DNA of 64,000 nt from Leptodontidium sp. MPI-SDFR-AT-0119. Its lineage: Eukaryota > Ascomycota > Leotiomycetes > Helotiales > Leptodontidiaceae. The stretch spans positions 248,001 through 312,000 of the forward strand of contig JAHLEZ010000034.1 in NCBI GenBank assembly GCA_020726505.1, read 5' to 3'. The translations under genes and the position numbers were made by a program. This document shows, piece after piece, positions 19,901-32,720 of this stretch. How positions within the stretch are numbered: position 1 is the stretch's first letter; the number at the start of each line of letters is the position of its first letter. The notes beneath the pieces were generated by a model. It had not been told where the DNA came from and did no database searches. It worked only from the letters and a program-made list of their open reading frames with translations.

Positions 19901-22568
19901 AGTAAAGTGTCCGCGGTAAGTAAAGGTGTCCGCGCTTGGCATTTGCTGCCTCACTAATTTGTTAGTAAACCACGCTAAATTCTCCCTTCCTTAGATGTCT
20001 TTTAAGGATAAACTTACTTTAGTCAATACATTTTTTTTTTTAAATTATAGCTTAACTCAAAGGTGGCCCTAAGAATATTCTTAATTGTGATTTACTTAAA
20101 GAAAACAAGCTTAAGCTAACTTTATAATACTTCCGTGATAATAAAACTAAAGAACGTTACTTATTACTTGAATCTACTATTTGTTAAAGCCGAATACGTT
20201 ATTAAAGAGATAAAGTAGAGAAAGAGATAGGAGGAGTAAAGCGACGAAGTTAAAACGTAGTAGCTATAATAAGATTCTTTCGAAGGTATAAGAGAAGGCT
20301 ATAATTATATATATTATTAATTAAGTAATTAATAAAGGCAAAGAAGCAACGAGATAACTAGTATATAATTATATAATATAATTACGAAAACAAGATAAAA
20401 AGTTAAAGTCTTTAAGAAGATAAGGCTACTAATAAATAAAGAAAAACAAAGTAATTTATATTATAAAGACGAAACTTATAACTTCCCACCTAGTAAATAT
20501 ATATTAAAAGAAGTCCTTAAAGTAGTGGTCTTGCGAAGAGCTTGTGCCGACCATTAAATACTATTAAATTAAGCCTAAAGAGAGGTATAAAATATTAAAT
20601 ATAAACGAGAAAGATACTTGTATTTGTATATTAGTAAGAGAAGAAGTTATTATACTGATTAATATTAAAGAGATATATATTATTATTTTAAAGTATCATA
20701 TGTTTATTACTATAATCGAATGTATTTAAGTAAAAAAATAAGTTATACTACTTATAATTATTGTTAAAGGTAAGCTAATTATAGTGGACTAGTTCTCTGA
20801 GAATATGTCCGGTCTAAAGGTAGTCACTATCTTTAAGTCGGGGATATAAACGGCGAAATTACTCTAGCCTAACTCGATTATTTTATTAAATATAATAATT
20901 ATAGACTTAATAAACTATAATACCTTCTTTTACTTAATAATTAACTTTGTTATAAGGTTATTTAATTTATCTTAAAGGCAAAGGCAAATAGAATTTAAAT
21001 TATCAAATTTCCCCCTTATTAAACTCACCTCTTATAACTATATAACGTTAGTTGTTTTTGGTAATAAAAGAGATTTTAATAAGTAATCGTAATCAACGCC
21101 ATTCGTGTTTTTAAGCTAAAAAAGTACGGAAAGAAGACTAAAAAAGACACTAGTTTAAGGTTTCTTAACTACGATTATTTCGACTTTGAAGATATAACTA
21201 AAGATAATATAAGTATTAAAGATACGACGAATTAAGCTTAATTAAATCAATGACTATAATACGACTTACTTTTACTTATTTTGAAACTTCTCGTCTTATA
21301 TAGTCAAATATCGTAGAAGCTTAATAAACTTACGTAAAAGATTAAAAACGCGCTCTTTTTTCTTTTACGTACACGATTCGACGATATCTCTATAAGATTA
21401 TAACTTGACTACCTCGCTTAAACAAGCCACATACGTCTAATATAGAGCTCTAACTTCCACAGGTTACAGCCATAGAATCCAAGGCTTCTAATACACGGCT
21501 TTCCTAGGCTAAAACAGTAGCTGTACGAAGCTCTGGGCTTTACGTTTCAAACTACCGGAAGTAACTGTATTCGGTAAAGACTCGTTTGAGATTGCATTTG
21601 CCTAATTAGGCTATTTAAGCGAATACACACGTGATAAGCTAGAGTAGTTATATAGACCTAGAAATCCCCTCTACAATAGAAGCATCATTTACAACAAATC
21701 TCTTCTTTTCAATCTCTCTTATTATATATATATATCTTGCACAAGGTAATTTATATAAAATAAAAGTTTAATAAGTTAAAGCTAAACAGGTTAGGTTTTA
21801 TAAAAAGAAGCTTACGACGCGTGTAAGTTTATAAAAGGGCGGCTTACTTCTAGTATTTACGCCGCTAGTAAAGATTAAACTTAAAGAGATATAATTATAG
21901 GAGTAATACTTAAAAAAGCTCGTATAATGTCAGCTAAAGAAGAAAAGAAGATAAGAGATAAGCTCTTAAGTTAAGGGAGTATTTGATTAGAAAGTTAAAC
22001 GAGAAAGAAAGAAGATAGTAAAGTAATAGTAACGCCTAAAGCTGTAAATACTCTCTTAATACCTTATATTAATATGAGACTATTAAAAAAACCTTCTTAA
22101 GAAGAGATTAAGGCTTAGAATTAACGCTTACTTCCTTTATAAGATAAGCTAACTTATAAGTAAACTGAATTTAATACTATTATAGCCAAAGATATAATCG
22201 AATTCGCGCCTCTTAATATATCTATTAACCTCGCGATCTTAGAAGACGAGCGTATATTCAGGGTCAGGAAGAGTCTATTAACTTTTATATAAATTAATAG
22301 TAATTCTAATACTAAAGATAATAATTCTAATATTATCTTATTATCTTTAACTTTTAAGTATATATCTTTAAAAGATAAAGACAACGACGAAGATAACGCT
22401 AATATTCGCTCTTCTTTACTATTAAGATTAATAGCCTTAATTGATTTTATTAAAGGGAACATAGATTTTATTATAATTTATAATAGTCCTAAGATAAAGA
22501 GTTGTCTAAGTTACTATACAAATGTTAGTGTGAGCGCGGATACCTTTACTTACCGCGGACACTTTACT
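19901..22568 (+). mobile_element. TIR-bounded Fot/pogo-like DNA transposon, RIP-mutated
   Basis: Left end AGTAAAGTGTCCGCGG, then TAAGTAAAGGTGTCCGCGC, at 19901-19935. Its reverse complement lies at 22534-22568 with one change. Each TIR therefore contains two near-identical copies of an 18-bp word. Inside, an ATG at 19995 opens MSFKDKLTLVNTF, and near 20740-21050 a pogo-type transposase is legible (KGKLII, FSENMSGLKVVTI, then FKLSNFPLIKLTSYNYITL, where HLTHLLQPLDVG is usual). Many stops are C-to-T or G-to-A. A foreign LTR-like repeat sits inside (21391-21711). No TA target duplication is visible beside the ends. Confidence 0.72.
21391..21711 (+). repeat. LTR-like repeat C, copy 1 (internally deleted)
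   Basis: Matches copy 2 at 22570-22977 over almost its whole length: TATAAGATTATA start, ACTACCTCGCTTA, GGTTACAGCC, CACGGCTTTCCTAGGC, GAGTAGTTATATAGACC, CTCTTCTTTTCA end. It lacks about 70 bp after CTCGCTTA. It interrupts the pogo-like element. Confidence 0.7.
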
Positions 22569-22569
22569 T

Positions 22570-22977
22570 TATAAGATTATATAACTTAACTACCTCGCTT
22601 AAAATCGCTTATATACTTAATAAAGCTTATTCTAGGCTTAAATCGGCCGGAAATAGCTCAAAACAAGCCACATACGCCTAATAAAAATAACCCTAATGAA
22701 AACCTCCGACTTCTACAGGTTACAGCCACGGAATTCAAGGCTTCTGATATACGGCTTTCCTAGGCTAAAACAGTGGTTGTACGAAGCTCCGGGCTTTGCG
22801 TCTCAAACTACTAGAAGCAATTATATTCAGTAAAGACCCGTTTGAGCTCGTTTAAGGCTTACATTTACCTAATTTGGCTACCTAAGCGAATATACACGTG
22901 ATAAGCTAGAGTAGTTATATAGACCTAGAAATCCCCTTTACAATTGAATCATCATTCACACCAAATCTCTTCTTTTC
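22570..22977 (+). repeat. LTR-like repeat C, copy 2
   Basis: The longer copy of the family, immediately beside the right TIR of the pogo-like element. Ends in TTTTCA. The 3' terminal ~90 bp also occur at 36610-36684. No internal retroelement coding region is paired with it, so solo LTRs are the best reading. Confidence 0.7.
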
Positions 22978-23294
22978 ATTGGCGAGAAGACAATAGTATA
23001 TCATATTAGTTAACTTATGTTTCTTAACTTACTAGCGACAGCGTAATATTTAAGCTGTTAACTAAGGCTATAATAGCGACTTTTACGCCTGATTAGTAGT
23101 ATATACTTATATAGCTTAAAAGTTTATAGAACTTTATTTAAGGTTTAAACAACTTCTTATGAAACGTTAGAAAAAAGTGTAACGCTAGCTAGCGTAGTTA
23201 TAAATATATTATTCTACGGTTTTTTATAATTAAAGTTATAAAGCATGAAACAGCAAATACTATATCGAAATCACTTCTTTCATTACTCCTAAAG
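22978..23294. other. RIP-type AT-rich spacer
   Basis: No gene or known repeat recognised. The last five bases (TAAAG, 23290-23294) are the left target-site duplication of the gypsy element. Confidence 0.5.
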
Positions 23295-23594
23295 TGTTAC
23301 GACCTACGATGCGCCTCGCATTCTAACCGACACGGGCTCGTAGCATCGCTGGCTATGCGACGGCGCTAAGCCTAATAAGAAAGACTTAGTGGCGAGCCTG
23401 CGACATGTGAATGAATGGCCCCCGACTACGCTAGGCCCCATTAAGAGGCTCCTTTATGTATTTATACTCGAGCTCCCTCTTATAAAGAGCTCTCCTTTTC
23501 TCCTTGTCTTTTCTTCTCGATTCTAAGCGTAGCCTTAGGTCTAAATATAAAGCTTAAGTCAACTCGTTATATTAACCTTTAGTTAGTCGTAACA
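23295..23594 (+). repeat. 5' LTR of gypsy element
   Basis: 300 bp with perfect end correspondence to 37454-37753. Its inner (right) third has more C-to-T/G-to-A changes than its outer part. Confidence 0.93.
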
Positions 23595-24013
23595 TAAGAA
23601 AAGACTAATACCCCTTCGTTATAAAGCGTTATATCTCACCTAATCTTACGCCTTGTCGACCTGCCCTTATAGCAAGTTAACAACGAGCCTTAATACCTTG
23701 GCCTATTCGATAGATAAGTACCTCTCTGCCCTAATAGTAGACTGTCTTAGAGAAAGCTAGATATTCTCTCGCGATTAACTTGCCTTGCCGTAACTTAACG
23801 CGCGCCCTGTTTCGAACGTATATTTAATTAATATATTAATTAATAACCTTAAACACCTCTTTACCTTACCTTATTACTACTACCGACTTCTCCCCCTCGT
23901 CGGCGAAGCTCTAAAGAAAGGAGCGCCCCTATACGGCTAAGTTTTACTAACACCCCTATCCCTTCGATCGAGACTCTCTCGGAGAAGCCGGAGAGCTTTA
24001 ACGAATTCGACTT

Positions 24014-24269
24014 TGTTAGTGTAGTACCAGTTCATGTACCACGCCGCATATGTGAATATATTCCAATACGAGTATAGCAATAAAGTAATAAATATATAGT
24101 TCAAAATCTATGTTTCTTTTAAGAGAGTACAAGGAGAGCTAGACTATATACTACGAAACCCCACCGAATATCCACCGAAACTAGTCTGGCTAGGCTCTAA
24201 CCCCTGAATTTAACCCGTATCCCCTTTTCTAGACCGAAGTATACTTATATAAAGACTTATAGACTAACA
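24014..24269 (-). repeat. 3' LTR of copia A copy 1
   Basis: Pairs with 31291-31544. Its outer (left) part keeps GTACCAGTTCATGTACC, while the inner part is strongly TpA-converted. Confidence 0.9.
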
Positions 24270-24699
24270 CCGGCAAAACTTCTTTTAAAAGAACTATTTC
24301 TAATACACGTATAAGTAAACAACAAGTAATATATAAGAAATAACAAATAAAATGACAGAGTATCCGATAGCGTCTAATTCCGGCCCGATAGTGTCTCGAA
24401 AGTGCCCCGAAAGGGGTCCGAATATGGCGAGACGTAGTAGCGAGGTTAAGTGAAAACTAGTAACAATAAGAGCCCTTAATATTATATAACGTAATAGATA
24501 TATATATGTCGCCTCCCCCTAAAGGTTTAGAATCTCCTTAGTAAACACATATATAACTACTATACGTATATTACTTTCTAATCTCCTTAAATTCGCTTAA
24601 TATAGCTTAAAAAACTAATATTTCTAAGAAGACTATATTAAATTAAATAAACAAGCCAAAAGTAAATATACTCTTTAGAGATAGTTCGGTGAGGAAATA

Positions 24700-25422
24700 A
24701 TATACTAACTAAAAACAGTGCCTACACTTATACTTATAAGAGCGCTCGACCTCGTATACTACAAATATTACATTTAGTGCGTTCGTCTCCTCGCAAAGAA
24801 CCTATCCCACGAATACGCCTTTAATAATCTTAAGAGTAAGAAATACGCATATTACGTAGAGAAGAAGTCTTAGTATAACTTAGTAAGTACTCTTATTTCT
24901 TTTCCTTATTTTAAATCGTATCCGAATCCTCGCCGAAAGTACTCCGGATATATAGTTACTAATATATAATAAATTCTGTAGTTTATCGCCGAAGAATACC
25001 TTCGTTTAATTACTGCCCTTAAGGCAAAAGATAAAGAAGCTATTATTACTACCGCTAAATTAATTAATTTAGTATTATTAGTCGCCGCTACTAGTATATT
25101 AAAGACTACTAAGGAGTTATCGCTAGCGTTATTAGAGGAAACGCGCGCTATGCGCCAGGAAATCGCTGGCTTAACTAGTTCACAAGTAATAAGTTAACCC
25201 CCTTATCCCTTTTTAATACTAAGGCTTTTAAGTATTAACACTTTACTATAAGAGACAGTATTAGTCTTAAACTGGCTCCTTACCGTCGTCTCCTCTGCCG
25301 CCACTAAGCGTAATAAGGAAGACGGCGGTAAGTATAATACTCCTACTAAGCGTCTCCGCCGAAGTCGCCGTTATAACGCGGAGGAAGAAGACGAGGAACC
25401 TCTTCTAGACATTTATAAGTAA
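24700..25422 (+). pseudogene. Antisense cysteine-rich ORF of copia A (copy 1)
   Basis: Opposite to pol. An N-terminal part holds CVRLLA and, at positions of likely former Cys now Tyr (TGC to TAC), KYAYY and EYAFNN, giving a CxxC...C...CxxC pattern. A long helical part follows (EEYLRLITALKAKDKEAIIT, then ETRAMRQEIAGLTSSQ), then a basic nuclear-signal-like patch (TKRLRRSRRYN) and an acidic end (AEEEDEEPLLDIYK) before TAA at 25420-25422. The same protein is readable in copy 2 with substitutions, so it belongs to the element. The layout recalls small fungal zinc-binding domains, but no family is claimed. The start is not located. Confidence 0.62.
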
Positions 25423-25749
25423 GGGATTCGGCCCTATTTTAGATTAACTTCGTAGTAAGTTCTTCGTGGCGGCACTTTCTTTATACTATTATATAAGAGT
25501 AACCCCTTATAGTAAAACCGGCAGTTTGTCTTTATTAAATTGTCGTTATAAGGCCGCCCGTTAATACTTTAAATTAAAGGGTATTTAAAACTAAATCGAG
25601 TGTGTTTCTGACTTTACAAATTAATTAAATATAAAAATAATCGCAAGTAATAAATTAACAAATGAGAGTTATAAGGAAATATACAAAAAAAAAATTAATA
25701 AGTATAAGAAACCTCTTTATTACTAGTCTAAATTAACTCCGGTTAACTG

Positions 25750-28700
25750 TTAAACTTAACCCTCTATTTTAATAATAAGGATATTAGTATTAATAAAATC
25801 CCAAAGAGCCTTATTTAGAGCACTTTTCGTTATAGCGTTAATAGGATTATTAGCACTATTAATCTATCGAACCTCTGTTAGCTCTTTACGCTCGTATAAT
25901 TAACAAATAACTATAATATTAATTATTAAGCGCTTCTCTTTCGTTATACTAAGCTTAATAATATACTTATAAAGGGATAAAGAATCTGTGTAAACAATAG
26001 TAAAAAGACGTAAGATGTTAAGCTTATTAGTTACTATATTAATAGTAGTACTAAGAGAGATTAATATATTAATACTAGTTATTATAGTATATAGCTCTAA
26101 TACGAGTACTACACGAGTTACTCTCTTATATTTTATTAAATTAATATATATAATATTACTAGTTAAGGTAAATTACGCCTCCCTTACTGTTTCGGCACTG
26201 ATTACTAATACGAAACCTATTTATAAACTTAAGTCTTTATTATTAACAAAAGAACTGTCTATAAAAACGTAGACCTTCGCGGACCGTAAGTTAACTAATA
26301 CGTATTAGAGTCCCCTCTCTAAGTTGTCTATTTGCTATTTAAGACGTAAGTTTAAGGCCTTAACGTCGTCTTCTGTCGGATCTTAGTGTTACGCTACGAC
26401 TAAGAGATTAAATGTTACTTCTAGCTAATAAATAGTAATAAAGTAAGCTGTATAAGCTTGTTACTCTCTATAAACCTTCTTATAGTCCCCGTTTCTAGTG
26501 TCTACTAGTTCTAGCCTTACTCCTTGACCTTTCTAAGACATATAAAGGCTGTCCCCGTCTATAATAATAATACACTTATTAAACGTAATAGTTTTAGTAA
26601 GGAGTAGTACTTATATTAGCTTTGTTAGAAAACCGGCCTTAGTGATTTTATTTTACTCTTTTACTAAGAAGTCCTTATTTCCTAGAATTAATGTGTCGTT
26701 TATTTATATTCCCACGACTCTAAAGTCATAGCTTTTCTTAGTATTAATTAATAAGTATAAGTCATACGTTAATGTCTCTATTTATAAGTTCTTTATATAA
26801 TATTTATAATATATATTAAACTAATAGTTTCCGGACTTAAATATACTATATAATAATAGCACTATTATAAATATTGTACTAGGAGGGAAATCTCCTGCGA
26901 TCTCTTCCGGTGACTATATAAATATGTCTCAGAGAAGCCTTGTCTCTGCTTAAACGTAGGCTTAAGTAATGTCCCTAATAGCTAAATAGGATTCGGACTA
27001 GTTTTGGAGGCGATTTAAGTACTTAATAACAGCGGCTAAAAATATAAGTAACCACTAACTAAATTGTTAAATTATCAGAGACTAAGTTAAAATCTCTCTC
27101 TTGCCTTTATTATTAAAGTATTAAATTACTAGCCTTAACTTCTTATATAGAGCTAACGTCTCCTTGTTTTTGACTTCGTCTATTATTCTTGACTTAAAAA
27201 TACGGTGGCCTCTTACTCTAAGGTCGTTCTTATAAATAAGCACAAAAACACCCCTTTTAATAAGTACTTCGTATTCTGTCCTTTGAGACTATTAAAATAG
27301 TAGTCTAAGCGCTATAATCTTCCCTTTAGCGCGAAGTTTAATAAATAGCTCTCGGTCCTTTGTCTCTTTCTTAATTAAAAACACTTTAGTATTATAATCG
27401 TTATTAATAGTTAGTAAATTTAGGAAGTATTTCGTAAATAGAATTTAGACAGCGATTTAGGGTAGATTTAGTGTTATTTTAATAGTGTTTTTAATTAGAG
27501 ATCTTAAATATTACTTATAAATATCCTCTAGTAAGTTTTCTTTTTGTTATTTAATATTAAAAGTGTCTATCTTAAAGGGACAAACTATAGTCGATTAGAA
27601 CGTACGTATTCTCTTATTCCCTATGTCAATCTTATATAATTCTCCTTTAATACTTAAGAAATCGTAAGGTCCTGTCTATCCTTTACCTTCTTAGTACACT
27701 AAAACTTAATTATTAAAGTAGAGATTGTGAATATAAGTAATTCCGAGGCCGTTTTGTGTGACTAACGTATTATTAACTTTGCGCGTAATATAGATTTTCT
27801 ATACCTCCTTTATAGCTTTCTTAATCGTAGCCGCACGTTACTTGACTAATAGATTTAAGGGGTCTAACTCTATTATTCTAGGGTATACGCCGAAAACAAG
27901 TAATATAAGAATAAGCCTATTAAGTCTAGTTATATCGTTTATTACTTTTATTACTATTTATAGTTAGTCTTCGTTACTTAACTTAAGGTACTCTTTTATA
28001 ACGATTTTATAAACATAACGTAATAGGCGATAATATCGCTTAACTTTGCCAATTAAATAGTGTGCCTTAATAAGTACTAGCTTAAGGATACTACTTATAG
28101 ATCTCAGTACACTCTAAAACTCCTTAGAATTAAAATTAGTATTATAATCGTATATTACGAAATCTAAAGGTCTAAAGTATATATTAATCTATATTAACTT
28201 AAATACGTTAAAGGTAGCCCGAGCTATAATTAAACTAGGGGCCTTTCGGAGTAGTTTCGCCACACTAAAACCCGTTACTTTATCTACTATATAAAGGGTA
28301 TATTATTCTTTAAACATTACGATATTAACGTAGACTATATAATTAAAGTCGACGTCGTCTTATAGTTTAAAGCGGAACTTATATAAAGTATTTACATATT
28401 TCTAGCAATGTTTACACATTTCCTTGACCCTTAATATAACGTCCGAATCATACTTATAGCCAGCTTAGTCTAACAAGTGCTATAGACGTCTTACTGAAGG
28501 GTGTCTGAAACGCCTATAAAGCCGACGTATTTCTGGCTTAGTCAAGTGGCATATATTTATTGTTCCGGTCGAAGTGTCTAGTAATTAACAATATTAGTCC
28601 AAAAGTAGTTATAAATGCCTATACTTCTGTATAATTAAGTGCTTCTTATTGCCCTAAATTAAGACGTTACGTAGGTTATTATACTATGTATTTAGCGCAT

Positions 28701-31250
28701 CTAGCTATTATAAACAAACTAGAAATAAGATATTTACGTCTACGATTTAGAAGTCTATTTCTCTAGCTAGAGTATTAACTGTAGTAACCCCTAAAGACAG
28801 TCGCGAACCGGCACCGAATATAATCCGGCTCTAACCCGCCTAGTTAGTGTCAAACTTAATATCTTAAATTCGTTATAAAGCTCGTAGCTAGTTAATTCCT
28901 CCCGTGTTTTTATTAAATGCCCCTATATTAATTAATAGTCCTTAAAAGAATCTGTCTATTTATTACGTTATATAGGCCTCACTAAGAGCGAGTCTCTTAA
29001 TTTTACTTTCTAAGATATAAGTAGCTTTCCTCTCTTTAAGTTGCCTTATGACTTCTCGTGTATTATACTGTGCCTCACTTATTATAAATATAGTCGTGAA
29101 GTTTATAGTACTATCGTTATTATTGTCGTCAGAACTTTCTAAAGAGTCGTTAATATTTATTAAAGTGTCTAAATCCGCATCTTAATAGTTTCCTAAATAA
29201 TGTCCGGATATAGTCTAGTTCTAATTAGAATTAGGGTCGATTCCCTTAATATAAGCTAAATAGCTCTTAAAGGTCTTGTTTATAGCTTTCACTCTTTCGG
29301 CCTTACGCGCCGCGAAGTATCGTGCCTTAGACACTGCCTATTCTTTATTAAAGTAGCGACTACTATAGTAATCTATCTTCTTATAAATAATACAGCTTAT
29401 ATAACTTAGTATAAGCTAAAATTTATCCTCACGTTTATTTCCACTTAAAAATTTCATCTTACGGTCAGAGTAATAAGCCGCCTTATTTACGACATAAGAT
29501 TAGTAGCGATTTATATATAATCTAGAGTACTTACTTACCCTTGATCCCGAGTTATAAGTTACCTTAACGCCGACGGCGGAGCGAAGACTATCTATTAATA
29601 TAAGGAAGGTAAAGGGTGCCTAAAACAAGGCTATTTTAAAGAGGGAGTTCCCTAATACTCCCTATATAAGCTTATTATAGAGTGTCTTATTGTTTCGTAT
29701 ATTGTCGTCCTTTAGGCTAAACTAAATACTTTATAGTTCCTTAGCGAAGTTCTCTAATTAAGTTAGTACTAGTTTTCCTGTTTAGTGAGGCTCTTCCTAA
29801 AATAATAAGAAGGTTAAACTAAATTACTGGCTAAGGAACTTATTAGTTCTCTCCTCCGTCTTAAAGTATTCGCGAGTCGTCTTAATAAGCTTATTAAATA
29901 AGTACCCCTTATTCTAGAAGTACTAATAGTAGTACGAACTAGCTCCGTCTCGTAATATTAATAGAAAAGCTTGGTTCTAGACCTTAGTCTTAACTAATAC
30001 TCTCTAATATAGGTCGGCGAAGATATAGAGCTTCTTATTTAAGTAGTCCTTATCTCCGCTATACTAAAGCTCCTTAGTGTACATTTTAATAAGGTTTACT
30101 AATAATTTTGCTTAGTTTAAGGTCAATAAATTTATAATATACTATAATAGCCGAATCGGCTCTATATATAGTCCGGTAGTCCTAGGAACCTTAAATAGTA
30201 ATAATAACCCGTCCCGTGGGTGTATTACTAGCGTTAGTGTAAGATTTAGTAACACGTGGTTATTTAATCTCCACAAGTAAAGATTACTTAGGGGATCCCT
30301 CCTAAAAATAAATAAGAACTCCTTCTTTAGGACTATAAGTAAGGGATTTATATTATATAAATCCTCGACCTTATCTCCTTTAGTAAGGGAGATCTTAAGT
30401 AATCTTAATAACTAAATCGTCTCTATAAGCTTTACTCTTAACCCTTCTAAAGGAGTGTCTTCCTTTACAGAATAAATAACTACCTCTAATTAATATTATA
30501 AAGATATTAGGGATTAATTTTATTAAAGTGTTATTAAAAATAATAATAGTAGGCGAGAGACTAATTCCCGGAGGTAATTTATTACTAATTTAAGGTAGTT
30601 CCGAATTTACATTTCCACTTAGTTTCCTAGCTACACATTCTCTTTAGCTTAGATTACTTTTACTAAAGCGTGTGCCGTCCTCGTCCCCTTCCCTCGTCGT
30701 ATAAATATACTAAAGACTCGTAAGTCGTCCTTAAGGTATATACGTTCTATAACCTTAATTAATTTAAACTCATTTACTATCTAATCTTTAAAATACTCTT
30801 AAAAATCTTAAAAAAGGAATTCTCTCTTGAGATAACTATTATAATAAGCCTCCTAGAACTTTCGCGAGTATACTATTACGTCTCCCGTGAAAATTAGACT
30901 AAGATCTAGTGTTACCGTATTATTAAATGTTTTTAGAGTTAACTCTAGCTCTATTAAAGTATCCGCCATTATGTCGGATTCGATTCGTAAGTGATTTAGT
31001 AAGTTCCTAGATAGGTTTCTTAAAGGTCTAAAGTTCTAGATTTAAGGATATTAAATTAATAGTCTTCGTAAAATAACTGTCGTATTATAATAGCTCTTCT
31101 CTAACGTATAGTCGTCTTAATCGAGTCTTAAGAGAGAAGTTGCCTTCTTTTTACGATCTAGAAAAAGTAAAATGCCCTTTAAAGAAAATATAGTTAAGTA
31201 CTCCTTAAGTTAAAGCCTAGAATCTACTCTATAGCCTAAGACCTTTTCTA
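25750..31250 (-). pseudogene. Copia A gag-pol, copy 1 (RIP-destroyed)
   Basis: Inferred from homology to copy 2, whose plus strand gives readable integrase, RT and RNase H blocks. The minus strand here has dense TAA/TAG codons. An 85-codon plus-strand frame at 26015-26272 is the shadow of RNase H and is conserved in copy 2 for that reason. Confidence 0.75.
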
Positions 31251-31290
31251 TTTATAATAAGGTTAATAATACAAGCTTGCTACTAATTAG

Positions 31291-31544
31291 TGTTAGTGTA
31301 ATACTAGTTTATATATTACGCCGTATATATAAATATATTTTAATACGAGTATAGCGATAGAGTAATAAATATATAGTTCAAAATCTGTATTTCTTTTAAG
31401 AGAGTGCGAGGAGAGCTAGGCTATATATTACGAAACCCCACCGAATATCCACCGAAACCAGTCCGGCTAGGCTCTGACCCCTGAATTTGACCCGCACCCC
31501 CTTTTCCAGACCGAAGTATGTATGCAGGGACCTGTGGACCAACA
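31291..31544 (-). repeat. 5' LTR of copia A copy 1
   Basis: Outer (right) half is well preserved (CCGCACCCCCTTTTCCAGACC, ending GGACCAACA); the inner half is TpA-rich. Confidence 0.9.
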
Positions 31545-32720
31545 GACTTAGACCCAAAGGACAAACCCCAGCGCTTCTTCGACGTATCGCCAGAGCCTAC
31601 TAATATAGAAGGCCTTACCCCCGCTTAACAAGCTAAGGTAGATTAACTAATTAAGGACTTTATTACCTTTGTTATCGCCGCTGCTATTATACAAGCCCTT
31701 ACTTAATATGCCATCGATAACCCTCGCTAAGGGACTAGCACTCCCTCCCCTTTTAATTAATCCGTACGTGTTCTTACGGCGAACCTCTAGCCTACCGCCG
31801 ACTATTACCTCCTTAAGCTAAACTCTGCTATCCCTACCGTTAAGCCTAATAAGATTAAGTACCCCTATACCCCTTTTAGCGACTATAAGGGCGAAATTAA
31901 ATACGACGCTTAAAAGATAAATATAAAGCTCTTTATTTAAAAGTACTTAAGTAACTTCTTTATTAATAAATCGTAAGTTTATATTTACTTTAAGTATACA
32001 GAGGGAAAGGCTAAGACTACTATCCTTTAACGAATAAACCCCGACTTTATTAAAGACTTTAATAGAGCCGCCGACGTCTTAAAAGCCCTAAACTAGCGTT
32101 TCTTTAACTATAACTAAGTATAAGTAGCTAAGCTTAAGTATAACTAATTATAAATAAGTAATATAACTTATAACGAATTTCGTACGAAGTTCACGACCTA
32201 CGCAACTACTAAAAAAATCTCACTTAACCGCTAGTTCGACGACGTATATAAGAAAATCTCGAATAAGCTTAAGTATAATATCTAAACTAAGAAGTATAAA
32301 TTCACTAGAGATTATACGGCTCTTAACAAGTTCTTAGCCGTCTTAAATCGCGAGCTGTGAAATATTATTACTAAACGAGCTAATAAACGTACTACTATTA
32401 CCGCCCGCGAAGCCCCTCGAGTCTCTTTTAATAACACTAGTACTAGCAACTCGCGCGGCATCCTAAAAAAGAACAACTTACGCTCGACCTCCCTTACCCC
32501 CGCTTCTTACGCGTAGAAACCACTGACTCTAAGACAGGCGTTAGATATTCGCTAGTATACGCCCTCTCCTTCGCCCGTCTTACGCCGACTTAAGTCCCCT
32601 GTACCTCCTCTTACACTTAAGGACGTCTCTTTTGACACCTGTCTTTATTATAGTAAGACCGGCTATTAAGCTAGTAACTGCCTTAAGCGCCGTAAAAACT
32701 AAGCTCTTAATAAGTCGATT
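31545..32720 (+). pseudogene. Gypsy gag, 3' part
   Basis: Continues gag after the copia insertion: DPKDKPQRFFDVSPEPTNIE, then capsid-like FDDVYKKISNKLKY, and a CCHC zinc knuckle remnant near 32640-32700 (CLYYSKTGY then ASNCLKR, where CxxCxxxGHxxxxC is expected). Frequent TAA/TAG at former CAA/CAG/TGG. The 5' part lies between 23595 and 24013. Confidence 0.75.

Larger units (their letters stand above)
24014..31544 (-). mobile_element. Ty1/copia element family A, copy 1, nested in gypsy gag
   Basis: LTRs at 24014-24269 (256 bp) and 31291-31544 (254 bp) begin TGTTAGTGTA and end TAACA or CAACA. Target duplication GACTT at 24009-24013 and 31545-31549; joining the flanks restores the gypsy gag frame (EFDLDPKD). 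Pol reads on the minus strand, so the 5' LTR is the right one. Copy 2 (40763-48305) is the same family in the opposite orientation. An additional cysteine-rich frame lies antisense between pol and the 3' LTR (24700-25422). Confidence 0.92.

Noticed and set aside
26015..26272. Conserved 85-codon plus ORF also found at 46038-46238 as a possible small gene
   Set aside because: It is the antisense shadow of copia A RNase H. Conservation follows from the sense protein, and its composition is typical of a shadow frame.
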